From Acidobacteriota bacterium (lineage in GTDB: Bacteria; Acidobacteriota; Terriglobia; Bryobacterales; Bryobacteraceae): a stretch of DNA of 40,442 bases. Position 1 is the stretch's first letter. Each line of letters begins with the position of its first letter. Under the pieces are notes generated by a model. That model was not told the DNA's origin. It searched no databases and was given only the letters and a program-made list of their open reading frames with translations. Where the stretch lies: assembly GCA_016213755.1 (NCBI GenBank), contig JACQZT010000085.1:1-40442 (forward strand), in the 5' to 3' direction. Below, one piece after another: positions 23,488-31,499 of the stretch. The translations under genes were made by a program, and so were the position numbers.

Positions 23488-25182
23488 TTAGAACTCTCCA
23501 TTGACCACGGTCTGCAAAGCCTGAGAGTAGGTGATTCCGGTGCCCCACACTGCGCCCGTGCCCCACACCGCCCCGAATCCCTGGGCGGACTGAGTACCCC
23601 ACAGCGCGCTCGTACCCCACAACGCGCTCGTGCCCCACAATGCGCTCGTGCCCCACAATGCGCTCGTGCCCCACACGGCCCCGGTTCCCCACACCGCACC
23701 GGTGCCCCAGACCGCGCCGGCGTCGCTAACCATGTACACCACGCCGGTCGCGCTGTCGAAGACGGCCGTCGGCGAAAGAGCGGCCGCGGCCGGGGGGGGA
23801 ATCTCGCTGCTGGCCAGCGCGGCGGTGGCGTCCAGATACCCGGCCCCAATGGTGAAAACGTCGTATTGGCTGGTGTAGACGACTCCCGTAGCCGCGTCGA
23901 GCGCGCTGCTGTAAGAGGGGAAAGTCTTGCTGGCGGTCTTCATCAGCCGCGCTTTGACCTGGTCCGGCGTCAGAGCGGGACTCTGTTGCAGTAACAGGGC
24001 CACCACTCCGCTCACCACCGGAGCGGCCATGCTGGTTCCGCTCAGCTTGTAGTAGGTGCTGGTAATCGCGGTGCCGCTCGCAGTGCCGAACGAGGTCCGG
24101 TAGACTTCGTTGCCCGGATACGCACCGAACAGCGCCTGGTCTTTCGTGAAAGTCGAAACCACCAAGTTCCCCGGAGCCACAAGGTCGGGCTTCACGACGT
24201 GATCCAGCAGTGTCGGGCCTTTGGAGCTGTAACTGGCGATCAGGTCGTCCCCGCGCGCCGCGGTCCCCAGCGTCTTCATCGCTCCCACGGTGAGGACGAA
24301 GGGATCGTTGCCCGGCGACGCGATGGTGGCGTAGCCGCTGGTGCCCTGGGAATTGTCCCGGCCGGAATTGCCGGCCGCGGCCACGACCACGATGCCCGCC
24401 TTCCAGGCCGCCTCGGCCGCCTGGCACAACGGGTCGAGACGGTAGCTTTCGTACACCGGGCGGCCGAGCGCGAGGTTGATCACTCGGATGTTGTACAGGC
24501 TTTTCAACTCAATGGCTCGCTGGATGGCGGCGATGACCCAACTGTCCTGTCCGAAACCGGTGCTGTCCAAAGCGCGCAGGTTGATGATATTCACTCCCGG
24601 CGCGATGCCTTTGAAGACCCCATTGGATTTCTTCCCGCTGCCACCAACAATGCCGGCCACGTGAGTGCCGTGGCCGAAATGGTCCGCGGTATCCGCAACG
24701 CCGACGAAACTCTCGCTGTAGACCACGCGGGAACCGGTCGCGTTGAGAGGCTCGAAGTCGTTGGCTCCGGTGGCGATGCCGCTATCTACGATGGCCACCC
24801 CTACGCCGGCGCCGGTCCAACCCGACTGCCAGGCCAGTGCGGCGCCCGTCGTGGCCGCGGTGACATCCAGCATCGACGGCACGCGCCGGTTTTTCGAGAT
24901 GTAGGACACCTTGGGGTGATTTGCCAAGGCTGCCAGCGCCTTCACCGGCAAAGAGGCGGCGATGCCCTTCACCAGAGGCAATTTCGCTTTCGGATTCCCG
25001 CCATTGTCTCGGATGTGCTTGTGGTCATTGTCGTCGGGCGGGGCCATGTACTGGACAATGACGTCCACGGTTGCGTTGCGGTCGGCCGTCTGCAGGTCGC
25101 GGGAGATCTTCGAGGCCGGCGCGGCGAACGCTAGGCTGGTCAGAAGAGCCAGCCAGCAAATGATGCGAATGGTCTTTCCCAT
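23488..25182 (-). CDS. exported subtilisin-like serine protease (S8) with C-terminal WGT repeats
   Basis: The 564-residue protein has a signal peptide (IRIICWLALLTSLAFAAPA), an inhibitor-type propeptide (about 36-100) and a subtilase domain with an intact triad: D133 (VAIVDSGI), H171 (GHGTHVAG) and S384 (SGTSMAAP), and the oxyanion Asn272 (AAAGNSG). After the catalytic domain a 25-residue spacer leads to nine A(V/L)WGT units of six residues (about 489-548). ATG 25182 is preferred to the TTG at 25203 because AAGGA lies eight bases upstream. Acidobacterial subtilases with such tails are probably secreted; the tail may serve attachment or processing. No immunity or export partner is evident. Confidence 0.92.
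   Translation of the reverse strand: MGKTIRIICWLALLTSLAFAAPASKISRDLQTADRNATVDVIVQYMAPPDDNDHKHIRDNGGNPKAKLPLVKGIAASLPVKALAALANHPKVSYISKNRRVPSMLDVTAATTGAALAWQSGWTGAGVGVAIVDSGIATGANDFEPLNATGSRVVYSESFVGVADTADHFGHGTHVAGIVGGSGKKSNGVFKGIAPGVNIINLRALDSTGFGQDSWVIAAIQRAIELKSLYNIRVINLALGRPVYESYRLDPLCQAAEAAWKAGIVVVAAAGNSGRDNSQGTSGYATIASPGNDPFVLTVGAMKTLGTAARGDDLIASYSSKGPTLLDHVVKPDLVAPGNLVVSTFTKDQALFGAYPGNEVYRTSFGTASGTAITSTYYKLSGTSMAAPVVSGVVALLLQQSPALTPDQVKARLMKTASKTFPSYSSALDAATGVVYTSQYDVFTIGAGYLDATAALASSEIPPPAAAALSPTAVFDSATGVVYMVSDAGAVWGTGAVWGTGAVWGTSALWGTSALWGTSALWGTSALWGTQSAQGFGAVWGTGAVWGTGITYSQALQTVVNGEF
23539..23720 (-). repeat. 18-bp tandem repeat coding for (A/S)-(V/L)-WGT units
   Basis: Nine 18-base units encode AVWGTG or ALWGTS; one unit-length gap (QSAQGF) separates the last two. 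The four ALWGT units in the middle are almost identical at DNA level, which suggests recent expansion by slippage or recombination, while the outer AVWGT units differ more. Confidence 0.9.
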
Positions 25183-25196
25183 GTCTCCAATTCCTT

Positions 25197-25212
25197 TGAG
25201 CAATATTGCTCA
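25197..25212. promoter_or_regulatory. 16-bp perfect palindrome before the subtilase gene
   Basis: TGAGCAATATTGCTCA is fully symmetrical and ends 14 bases before the subtilase ATG, directly beside its ribosome binding site. It could bind a dimeric regulator or form a hairpin that hides the start. No clear promoter hexamers are seen between here and the araD stop at 25400. Confidence 0.45.
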
Positions 25213-25324
25213 GGGTGTATCCCGAACGGGGAAGAGAGATGCACGCCGCCGACCATATCGCCAGCCGTGTGAAGACTTATGTTTTTCAATCACTTAGACT
25301 GAGCATGCCCCTCCGGTCCTGACG

Positions 25325-25385
25325 TTTTTGTCGGGATTGCCGGACAGTTTGTCGGGGTCGTCGGACAATTTGGCCGATCGGAAGA
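25325..25385. repeat. degenerate 21-bp tandem repeat in the araD-subtilase gap
   Basis: Three imperfect 21-base units, best seen as TTTGTCGGG and CGGACA(G/A)TTT recurring at 21-base steps, lie in the 217-base gap 25183-25399. They are open in more than one frame, but no start or ribosome binding site supports a gene. The rest of the gap holds the palindrome at 25197 and nothing else I recognise. Confidence 0.5.
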
Positions 25386-25399
25386 AGGGGGGACGTCTG

Positions 25400-26095
25400 T
25401 TACCGTTCTTGGCCGTAGCGGGCGTGGGGACCGTGCTTGCGGAGGAAGTGCAGGTCGCGCCGCGCGTCGGCGATGGGAGTTGCCGCCGGGTTCAGCGCCA
25501 GAGTCTGAGCGGCCATGTCCGCCAGCGCCTCGAGAATCACGGCGTTGTGCGCGGCGTCGTCGGCCGAGCGGCCCCAGACGAACGGCCCGTGGCCGTGCAC
25601 CAGCACAGCCGGAAATTCGGCGGGATCCAGCCCGGCAAAGCGCCGCACGATGGCCTGGCCCGTATTGGCTTCGTAGTCTCCTTCCATGTCGGCCGGCTGC
25701 AGCGGCTCGGTGACGGGCACGGCGCCGCGGAAGTAGTCCGCGTGGGTGGTTCCGAAACACGGGATCTCGCGGCCCGCCTGCGCCCACGCCGTGGCCGAGC
25801 GCGAGTGGGTATGCACCACGCCGCCGATGGAGGGAAAGGCGCGGTAAAGTGCCAGATGGGTGGCCAGATCCACGGAGGGGCGCAAATCGCCGTCCACCGG
25901 CTTGCCCTCCAAGTCGGTGACCACCATATCGGCGGCGGTCATCTTCTCGTAGGGCACACCGCTGGGCTTCACCGCCACCAGCCCGTCGGCGCGCGAGACG
26001 CCGCTGACGTTGCCGAAGGTGTAAATCACCAGCCCGCGCCGAACCAGTTCCAGATTGGCGTCGAGAACTTCTTCCCGGAGGGACTTGAGGAGCAT
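25400..26095 (-). CDS. araD: L-ribulose-5-phosphate 4-epimerase (class II aldolase fold)
   Basis: The start at 26095 gives 231 residues, the same length as E. coli AraD, and the two align from the first residue (MLLKSLREEVLDANLEL). The zinc ligands H95 and H97 (VVHTHS) and the later His in LVHGHGPF (about 167-169) are present, as are the phosphate and substrate motifs GNVSG (28-32) and KPSGVPY (43-49), catalytic D120 (TTHADYF) and the C-terminal tyrosine in RYGQ (227). The enzyme interconverts L-ribulose 5-phosphate and D-xylulose 5-phosphate in arabinose use. Upstream in-frame starts at 26122 and 26185 would add residues absent from the family. It is divergent from the HutI-like gene, with 54 bases between the starts. 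No araA or araB is seen. Confidence 0.93.
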   Translation of the reverse strand: MLLKSLREEVLDANLELVRRGLVIYTFGNVSGVSRADGLVAVKPSGVPYEKMTAADMVVTDLEGKPVDGDLRPSVDLATHLALYRAFPSIGGVVHTHSRSATAWAQAGREIPCFGTTHADYFRGAVPVTEPLQPADMEGDYEANTGQAIVRRFAGLDPAEFPAVLVHGHGPFVWGRSADDAAHNAVILEALADMAAQTLALNPAATPIADARRDLHFLRKHGPHARYGQER

Positions 26096-26149
26096 CCCTC
26101 TATTCTCGCGAAAGATGTACATTGGTGGGGTGAGACTCCGGTCTTGCCC

Positions 26150-27193
26150 ATGCCCGACCACCTGTTGGTGCGCGGGGCGCGGCAACTGGTGACGTTGCGC
26201 GGCTCGAGCGGTCCCCGCCGGGGTTCCGCTCTGCGCGAGCTAAGCATCGTGGCAGACGGCGCCGTCTTGATCTCCGACGGCGTCATCATGGACGTCGGCG
26301 CCACGCGCCGGGTCGAGAACCTGGCCGCGGCGCGCCAGGCGCGCGAGATCGACGCCAGCGGGCGTGTCGTGCTGCCGGGCTTGGTAGATTGCTGCGCTCA
26401 TCTGGTTGCCGGCCCGCTCCGGTTGGAACACGAAGCCCGCCGGGTGCTTGCGGCCATGGTCCGCCACGGGACCACCACGGTCGAGGCCCGCGACGGCGAG
26501 TTGAAACCGCTGCGCGTCGCCACCCGCCTAAACGGCTCTCCGCTCGACGTGGTCCGCACATTCCTCGCGACGCGGTTCGAGGAAGACCCGTTGTCGAAGG
26601 TTCACCGGCGAAAACTAGCCGAGTTCGTGGACGTCTCTTGCGGCGACGGCGCCTTCCTGCATCTGGAACAAGCGCGCCGGCTGGGCTTCGAACTCCGCGT
26701 GCGAGGCAGCGCCGCCCTGGCCGTCGAAAGCGGCGCCGTCAGCGTGTCGGGCATCGACGGCGCCCCGCCCGCGGAGGTCGAACGGCTGGCGCATTCCAAC
26801 ACCATCGCGGTGCTGACGCCGGGCACGGCCTTTCATGGTGGCGGTCCTCGTTCGCCGGCCCGCGCCTGGCTCGACCAGGGCGTGGCCCTGGCCATTGCCA
26901 CCGGCTATCACCCGGCGCAGTGTCCCTCGCCCAGCCTGCCCATGGCTGTCGCTCTGGCCTGCGCGGAATTGCGCCTGACGCCCGCCGAAGCCATCGCCGC
27001 GGCAACCATCAATGCCGCCCACGCTCTGGGCTGCGCGGCGCGCCGCGGGTCGCTCGAATACTTCAAGGACGGCGACCTGATCCTGCTCAACGCCGGCGAC
27101 TACCGCGAGCTGCCCTTGCGCTTCGGCTGCAACCTGGTGCACATGACGGTCAAGCGGGGAGCGATCATATATCGGGAGGGAACTGTCGCTTGA
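26150..27193 (+). CDS. imidazolonepropionase (HutI) homologue with metal site lost, probable pseudoenzyme
   Basis: The 347-residue protein is clearly derived from HutI: DASGRVVLPGLVD, the long match SLPMAVALACAELRLTPAEA, then ATINAAHALG, GSLEYFKDGDLILL and YRELPLRFGCNLV. Yet the metal centre is gone. The VDxHTH motif reads VDCCAH (first His is C82, second H84 kept). The KVHADQ motif reads RVRGSA (His to R185). AVSADHLE reads AVSVSGID (His to G201). The ATDxNPG motif reads ATGYHPA (Asp to G252). The protein is also about 60 residues shorter than usual, with the substrate loops after GP (near 88) and near 115-150 trimmed. There are no stops or frameshifts. The stop overlaps ftcD by four bases, so it is co-translated with the next histidine-degradation gene. 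It may be a regulator or scaffold, or a decaying gene that is still open. Confidence 0.8.
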   Translation: MPDHLLVRGARQLVTLRGSSGPRRGSALRELSIVADGAVLISDGVIMDVGATRRVENLAAARQAREIDASGRVVLPGLVDCCAHLVAGPLRLEHEARRVLAAMVRHGTTTVEARDGELKPLRVATRLNGSPLDVVRTFLATRFEEDPLSKVHRRKLAEFVDVSCGDGAFLHLEQARRLGFELRVRGSAALAVESGAVSVSGIDGAPPAEVERLAHSNTIAVLTPGTAFHGGGPRSPARAWLDQGVALAIATGYHPAQCPSPSLPMAVALACAELRLTPAEAIAAATINAAHALGCAARRGSLEYFKDGDLILLNAGDYRELPLRFGCNLVHMTVKRGAIIYREGTVA

Positions 27194-28047
27194 CTCGCCG
27201 GCTAGTGGAGTGCGTGCCGAATTTCTCCGAGGGCCGGGACCGGTCCCGAGTCGAGGCCATTGCGGCGGCCATCGGCCCGGGCGTGCTGGACATCGAGATG
27301 GACGCCGACCACCACCGCTCGGTCATCACGTTTGTCGCCCCGCCGGATGAGGCGATCGGCGCGGCGGTGCGCGGCGTCGAAGCGGCAATCAAGCTGATCG
27401 AGCTCGGCCGCCACGAAGGCGTTCATCCCCGCATTGGAGCCGCCGACGTGGTCCCCTTCGTGCCGCTAGAGGGCGTCACGCTCGGCGATTGCGCCGTGCT
27501 GGCGCAAGCGCTGGGCGAAGCGATCTGGCAGCACTTGGGCGTGCCCGTCTTCCTCTACGGAGCCGCCGCGCTGCGGCCCGAACATCGCGACCTGGCCGGC
27601 ATCCGCCGCCGGCCGGAGGGCGTGCCGGACCTGGGCGGTCCCGCGCGCCATCCCACCGCCGGAGCGGTGGCCGTCGGCGCGCGGGAGTTTCTGATCGCCT
27701 GCAACATCAACCTGGCCACCACGGACGCCGATCTTGCGCGGCGCATCGCGCGCCGCATCCGCGGCTCCTCGGGCGGCTTCCCTTTCGTCAAAGCCCTGGG
27801 CTTCGCGCTGCCCTCGCGCGGCCTGACGCAGGTGTCCATGAACCTGGTCGATTTCGAGCGCACGCCCGTCGAGGAGGTCTACCGCGCGGTGGAGCGCGAA
27901 GCGGCCTCGGCGGGCGCGACGATCGCGGGCTGCGAACTCGTCGGCCTGCTGCCTCGCCGCGCTTATGAGATGGCGCCCGGCTTCTGGGAGCGCTGTGCCG
28001 GTTTCAGCTCCCGGTCGATTCTCGAGAGTCGGCTTGGGCAGCGGTGA
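27190..28047 (+). CDS. ftcD: glutamate formiminotransferase (single-domain FTCD type)
   Basis: A TTG start at 27190 with GGAGG nine bases upstream gives 285 residues and a TTGA overlap with the HutI-like gene. The protein opens RLVECVPNFSEGRD and carries GRHEGVHPRIGAADVVPF, with catalytic His79 corresponding to the formiminotransferase active-site histidine, plus a C-terminal ferredoxin-like half (PSRGLTQVSMNLVDF). It moves the formimino group from N-formimino-glutamate to tetrahydrofolate, the step after imidazolonepropionase in histidine breakdown. There is no cyclodeaminase domain. Its last 44 bases overlap the end of the convergent dCACHE gene. Confidence 0.92.
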   Translation: MTRRLVECVPNFSEGRDRSRVEAIAAAIGPGVLDIEMDADHHRSVITFVAPPDEAIGAAVRGVEAAIKLIELGRHEGVHPRIGAADVVPFVPLEGVTLGDCAVLAQALGEAIWQHLGVPVFLYGAAALRPEHRDLAGIRRRPEGVPDLGGPARHPTAGAVAVGAREFLIACNINLATTDADLARRIARRIRGSSGGFPFVKALGFALPSRGLTQVSMNLVDFERTPVEEVYRAVEREAASAGATIAGCELVGLLPRRAYEMAPGFWERCAGFSSRSILESRLGQR

Positions 28048-29134
28048 GGTCGGCATACACCTTGCGGCGGTGCAGCGAGAAGTACACGCTCAGAAACACG
28101 ACCGTGGCCAGGCCCATCAAGGCCATGAAGGAAAGCATGCGATTGACCATCCGGATGGGCGCGAAGGCCTCGGACGCCTCCTGCGACACCAGCACCTTCC
28201 ATCCGAGGTTGGCGTAGTCCTTCTGGAGCCCGGCGTCGGCAAAAGCGATCAAGTGCGGCCCGCCCACCTTCAGGTCGCTGACGAGGTAACCGCTGCTGCG
28301 CACCCCAGCGGCCGTGAAGTAGTCCTGCACGGCCGTGTATTCGTCCGACTTCTGCTTCATGGCCAGGCTGATCTGCGGCCCGCTGATGATGGTGCCCTCC
28401 TCCTTGACCAGCAGCGTGCGCGAAGCCGGCCCCAGTTGCGCGCGGTTGATGATGGGGAAGATGGCCGAAACCTCCAGCAGCGAGTCCACCACGCCGATGA
28501 ACCGGTTGCTGCCTTCCTCCATGATCGGAACGCCGACGCCGATGTAGTGCGACTTGGTGACGTCATCGTACAGGATATCGGTCAGGCTCACCGCGCCGCG
28601 ACCCTGCGCGTAGATCGCCTGCCAGAAGTCCTCGTCGGCCTGAAGGTAATCCAGCGTCTTGTGAGTGGCGGCGATCACGGCGCCCTTCTCGTCGGTCACC
28701 GTGATGCGCAAGAAGCGCCGGTCCAGGTCGCGATAGCGACGCAGCAGCTTGGAAGCCGGCGACGAGAGAATGCGTTCGACGGCGGCGTTGGCGGCCGGCG
28801 TGTTCCAGATCTTCTCGATCTGATTGATCCGGTCCGACACGGCCTGGTCGCCCATCCCCTGGTAGGATTGGTTGGCCGCCTTGACCGCATCCATCACCAC
28901 CGGTTCGAACGCCAGCACGCCGACGCTGGTGGCGCGGTCGTGGACGAACTGAGAAACCTCGGCCGCGACATGCTCCGCAATGATGCGGAAATGGACTCCC
29001 ACCATTCTTTCCAGCGAATTCTGGCTGTGAGTCATGCTGTAGAGACCCACGATAGAGATCGGCACCACGGTGACCAGCAGTCCGATTAGCAGTTTTTTCA
29101 GGGGAACGCTGATTTCGTATCTTTCGCTTGGCAT
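28004..29134 (-). CDS. dCACHE-domain membrane receptor lacking an output domain
   Basis: The 376-residue protein has an N-terminal membrane helix (about 13-34), a large periplasmic region (about 36-330) resembling double CACHE ligand-binding domains (RRFLRITVTDEKGAVIAAT, DFWQAIYAQGRGAVSLTDI, YIGVGVPIMEEGSNRFIGVVDS) and a second membrane helix (about 337-358). It then ends after only about 18 cytoplasmic residues (HRRKVYADLTAAQADSRESTGS), where a HAMP and a kinase, GGDEF or MCP domain would normally follow. GAGGTG lies six bases before the ATG. It could pass a signal to a separate protein through the membrane helices. The convergent overlap of 44 bases with ftcD means the tail codes on both strands. 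Confidence 0.82.
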   Translation of the reverse strand: MPSERYEISVPLKKLLIGLLVTVVPISIVGLYSMTHSQNSLERMVGVHFRIIAEHVAAEVSQFVHDRATSVGVLAFEPVVMDAVKAANQSYQGMGDQAVSDRINQIEKIWNTPAANAAVERILSSPASKLLRRYRDLDRRFLRITVTDEKGAVIAATHKTLDYLQADEDFWQAIYAQGRGAVSLTDILYDDVTKSHYIGVGVPIMEEGSNRFIGVVDSLLEVSAIFPIINRAQLGPASRTLLVKEEGTIISGPQISLAMKQKSDEYTAVQDYFTAAGVRSSGYLVSDLKVGGPHLIAFADAGLQKDYANLGWKVLVSQEASEAFAPIRMVNRMLSFMALMGLATVVFLSVYFSLHRRKVYADLTAAQADSRESTGS

Positions 29135-29276
29135 AGCGACACCTCGACTGAGGATTGGTACCGCGAAACAGGTTTAGCTCGGGCGAGAAACGCCGGAGCG
29201 AATTGATGCCGGGCAGCCGCATGACAGCCCTCTCACCCAACAGAATACGCCCACGGAGTGCGGAAGGGAAGCGGAA

Positions 29277-31499
29277 TCAACGCACGAGAACTCGCGCCAG
29301 GCCCGCGTTGCCCGCTGCGTCGTACACGCGAATCACGATCGCGTGTTCTCCCGCGGCGAGGGTTTCGACACGCACCCGGAAGCGCTCTTCGCGCGAGTCG
29401 GCCACGCCGTCCTCGGCCTCAACCGGGAACCACGGGCCAGCATCCACGGAGCACTCCGCGCGCCGCAGCGGCGAGATGCCATCCGCGGCCTGAACGCCGA
29501 TCTCGACGCCGGTGGCGGTGCGCCGCACGGCACCCGGCGTCACCACCGGCGGGGTGTTGTCCAGCAGCACCGGCGCCCCGACCAGTTCCGCTTCCCGCGC
29601 CGAGCCGCCCGGATTCACCAGGCGGTCGGAAGCCGTCACGCGAAACAGGTAGCGGCCGCCGGCCAGCGCGTCGCCGTCCAGAGTCAGGCTGCTTTCGGTC
29701 AGGTCGGCGCGGATCGATTTCCATTCGCGCTCACCCTCGCCGCGGAAATAAAGCGCATAGACCAGCCGGTCGCCGTCCGGATCTTCCGCCTGCCAGGAGA
29801 TCAGCAATTGCTGTTCCGCGGCGCGCACCACGGTCTGCGTGGGCGTGCCGGCGGCGGTCGAAGCTCCCGCCTCGCCCGTGTCGGTCACCGTGACGCTGTA
29901 CGCCGCGCCCTGCGAGGGCTGAGCGGACGCGGGTTTGGAGGGCGAAACGCCCGCCCACTGGAGGTTCACGCTCAGGCTCTTCACCACCGGCGGATTGTTC
30001 TGCCGCAGGTAGGCCAGCGAGGCGCTGTCGACTTCCGCGGGGTCGCCGCCGCCGGTGAATTCGGCCTTCCACTGCACGTAGCGGGCGTTCGGACTGGCGA
30101 CCTGGGCGTTCTCCGGATTGGTGAGCGGAGCGGACCACTCGCTCCAGGTTCGGTCCGGGCGGGCCGAGTTGCCGGAACGAGTGCGGAAAGCCACCCGGCC
30201 GGCGCCGTCCCGCCAGGTGAGTTTTCCCCACTTCGCCACCGAACCCGCGTCGTGGACCGGCGATTCGTAAGTCCCGGCGGGCGCGGCTTCCTCTCGCAGG
30301 CGAAAGATCTTGCCGGCGCTGGCCGAGGCCGCCAGCCAGCCGCCCGCGACCGGCACAAGGCGCGTCGTCTCGCCCTCGTTGGTCTCGGCCACCAGGGTCG
30401 CTTTACGGTCCGCCGACAGGCGCCAGACGCGTCCGCGGACGTCGGTCGAGAAAACCACATCCCGGCCCGCCAGGGCGAAGTCGTACACGTTCTCTTCCTT
30501 GGAACTCCACAGGGTGTCGATGGAATGGTCCGGCGCAATGCGGTAGAGCGCCGATTTCTCCACCCCCGACAAGTCCACCAGCGGAGCGGGAGCGGGGGCC
30601 GCGGCCGCCGGCTGGGCCGGCTTGGGAGCTTCCGCCTTGGGCTTGATCTCCAGACCCGACTGAGCCGCGCCCTCGACGGTGATGCTGGTGGTCACAGCGG
30701 TGGTGACGCCGCCGCTCTGCCCGACCGCACCCGCCCCGGCCGGAGAACCGGCGCGGCCGGCCCAGCCGCCGCCCATCGCCGCGATGTACACGCTGCCGTC
30801 GGCGCCGGCCAGGATGCCGCGAATTTCGGGCAGGTTCGCGTCGTACAGCACGAAAGCCTTCCCCGGGCCTTCGATCCGGTACAGGATTCCGTTCGGCTCG
30901 CTGCCCGCCAGCAGGCGCCCCGCCGGGTCGAAGGCCAGTGCCGTGACATGGTTTTGCCCGGTCTCGTAGCAGACTTCGCCTTTGCCCGCCGCGGTGACGC
31001 GAAAGATTTTGCCCTGGTCGCCGGTGCCAACCATCAGCGCGCCGTCGGGCGCCAATCGCAGCGCCCAGATGTATTTCGACCGGGGATCGAAGTACTCGGC
31101 GGCCTTGCCTTGCTCGATGCGGTAGACCTTGCCGTCGGGCGAGGTCCCGGCAAATACCACGCCCCGGGCATCCACCGCCAGCGCAAAGACCTCGGGCTGC
31201 TCGGCCGCGAAGACGATTTCCGACCGGCCCCGGGTGTCGATGCGAAACACCCGCCCGTGATGGCCAGTGCCGGCATAAACCGAACCGTCCGGGCCGGCGG
31301 CCAGGCTCCAGATGGAGGGCTGGTCGGAGGAGAACAGCGTGTCCAGCGCCGGCCCCAGGCGCAGCCGGCCGTCGCGCGTCAGCGAAACGTTCTGGAAACG
31401 GCCCTTCAGGAAGTCCTGGTAGGTGTTCATCTCCCAGGCCGTGGGCGAGGAAGCGTCGAGGCCGGCGGCCGCGGCAAGCAGAATCAGAGCGCGCTTCAT
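29277..31499 (-). CDS. exported beta-propeller protein of unknown function
   Basis: A signal peptide (KRALILLAAAAGLDA) is followed by a propeller of about six blades between 60 and 380, each with a pattern like IWSLAAGPDGSVYAGTGHHGRVFRID. Residues about 245-330 form an Ala/Pro-rich insert. The C-terminal half (about 395-740) looks like two or three fibronectin/Ig-type beta domains (DPDGDRLVYALYFRGEGEREW; NTPPVVTPGAVRRTATGVEIGVQAADGISPL). It is 740 residues and probably periplasmic or outer-membrane bound. The start overlaps the stop of the S55 peptidase gene as ATGA, so the two are made together and may act together. No catalytic motif is recognisable; carbohydrate binding or a scaffold role are guesses. 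Confidence 0.75.
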   Translation of the reverse strand: MKRALILLAAAAGLDASSPTAWEMNTYQDFLKGRFQNVSLTRDGRLRLGPALDTLFSSDQPSIWSLAAGPDGSVYAGTGHHGRVFRIDTRGRSEIVFAAEQPEVFALAVDARGVVFAGTSPDGKVYRIEQGKAAEYFDPRSKYIWALRLAPDGALMVGTGDQGKIFRVTAAGKGEVCYETGQNHVTALAFDPAGRLLAGSEPNGILYRIEGPGKAFVLYDANLPEIRGILAGADGSVYIAAMGGGWAGRAGSPAGAGAVGQSGGVTTAVTTSITVEGAAQSGLEIKPKAEAPKPAQPAAAAPAPAPLVDLSGVEKSALYRIAPDHSIDTLWSSKEENVYDFALAGRDVVFSTDVRGRVWRLSADRKATLVAETNEGETTRLVPVAGGWLAASASAGKIFRLREEAAPAGTYESPVHDAGSVAKWGKLTWRDGAGRVAFRTRSGNSARPDRTWSEWSAPLTNPENAQVASPNARYVQWKAEFTGGGDPAEVDSASLAYLRQNNPPVVKSLSVNLQWAGVSPSKPASAQPSQGAAYSVTVTDTGEAGASTAAGTPTQTVVRAAEQQLLISWQAEDPDGDRLVYALYFRGEGEREWKSIRADLTESSLTLDGDALAGGRYLFRVTASDRLVNPGGSAREAELVGAPVLLDNTPPVVTPGAVRRTATGVEIGVQAADGISPLRRAECSVDAGPWFPVEAEDGVADSREERFRVRVETLAAGEHAIVIRVYDAAGNAGLARVLVR

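Noticed and set aside
23539-23720. CRISPR-like regular repeat array
   Set aside because: Repeats are 18 bases without spacers and lie in frame inside the subtilase gene.
25290-25399. Extension of araD or a small gene through the 21-bp repeats
   Set aside because: AraD ends in the family's usual RYGQ tail; the repeat frames have no start signal.
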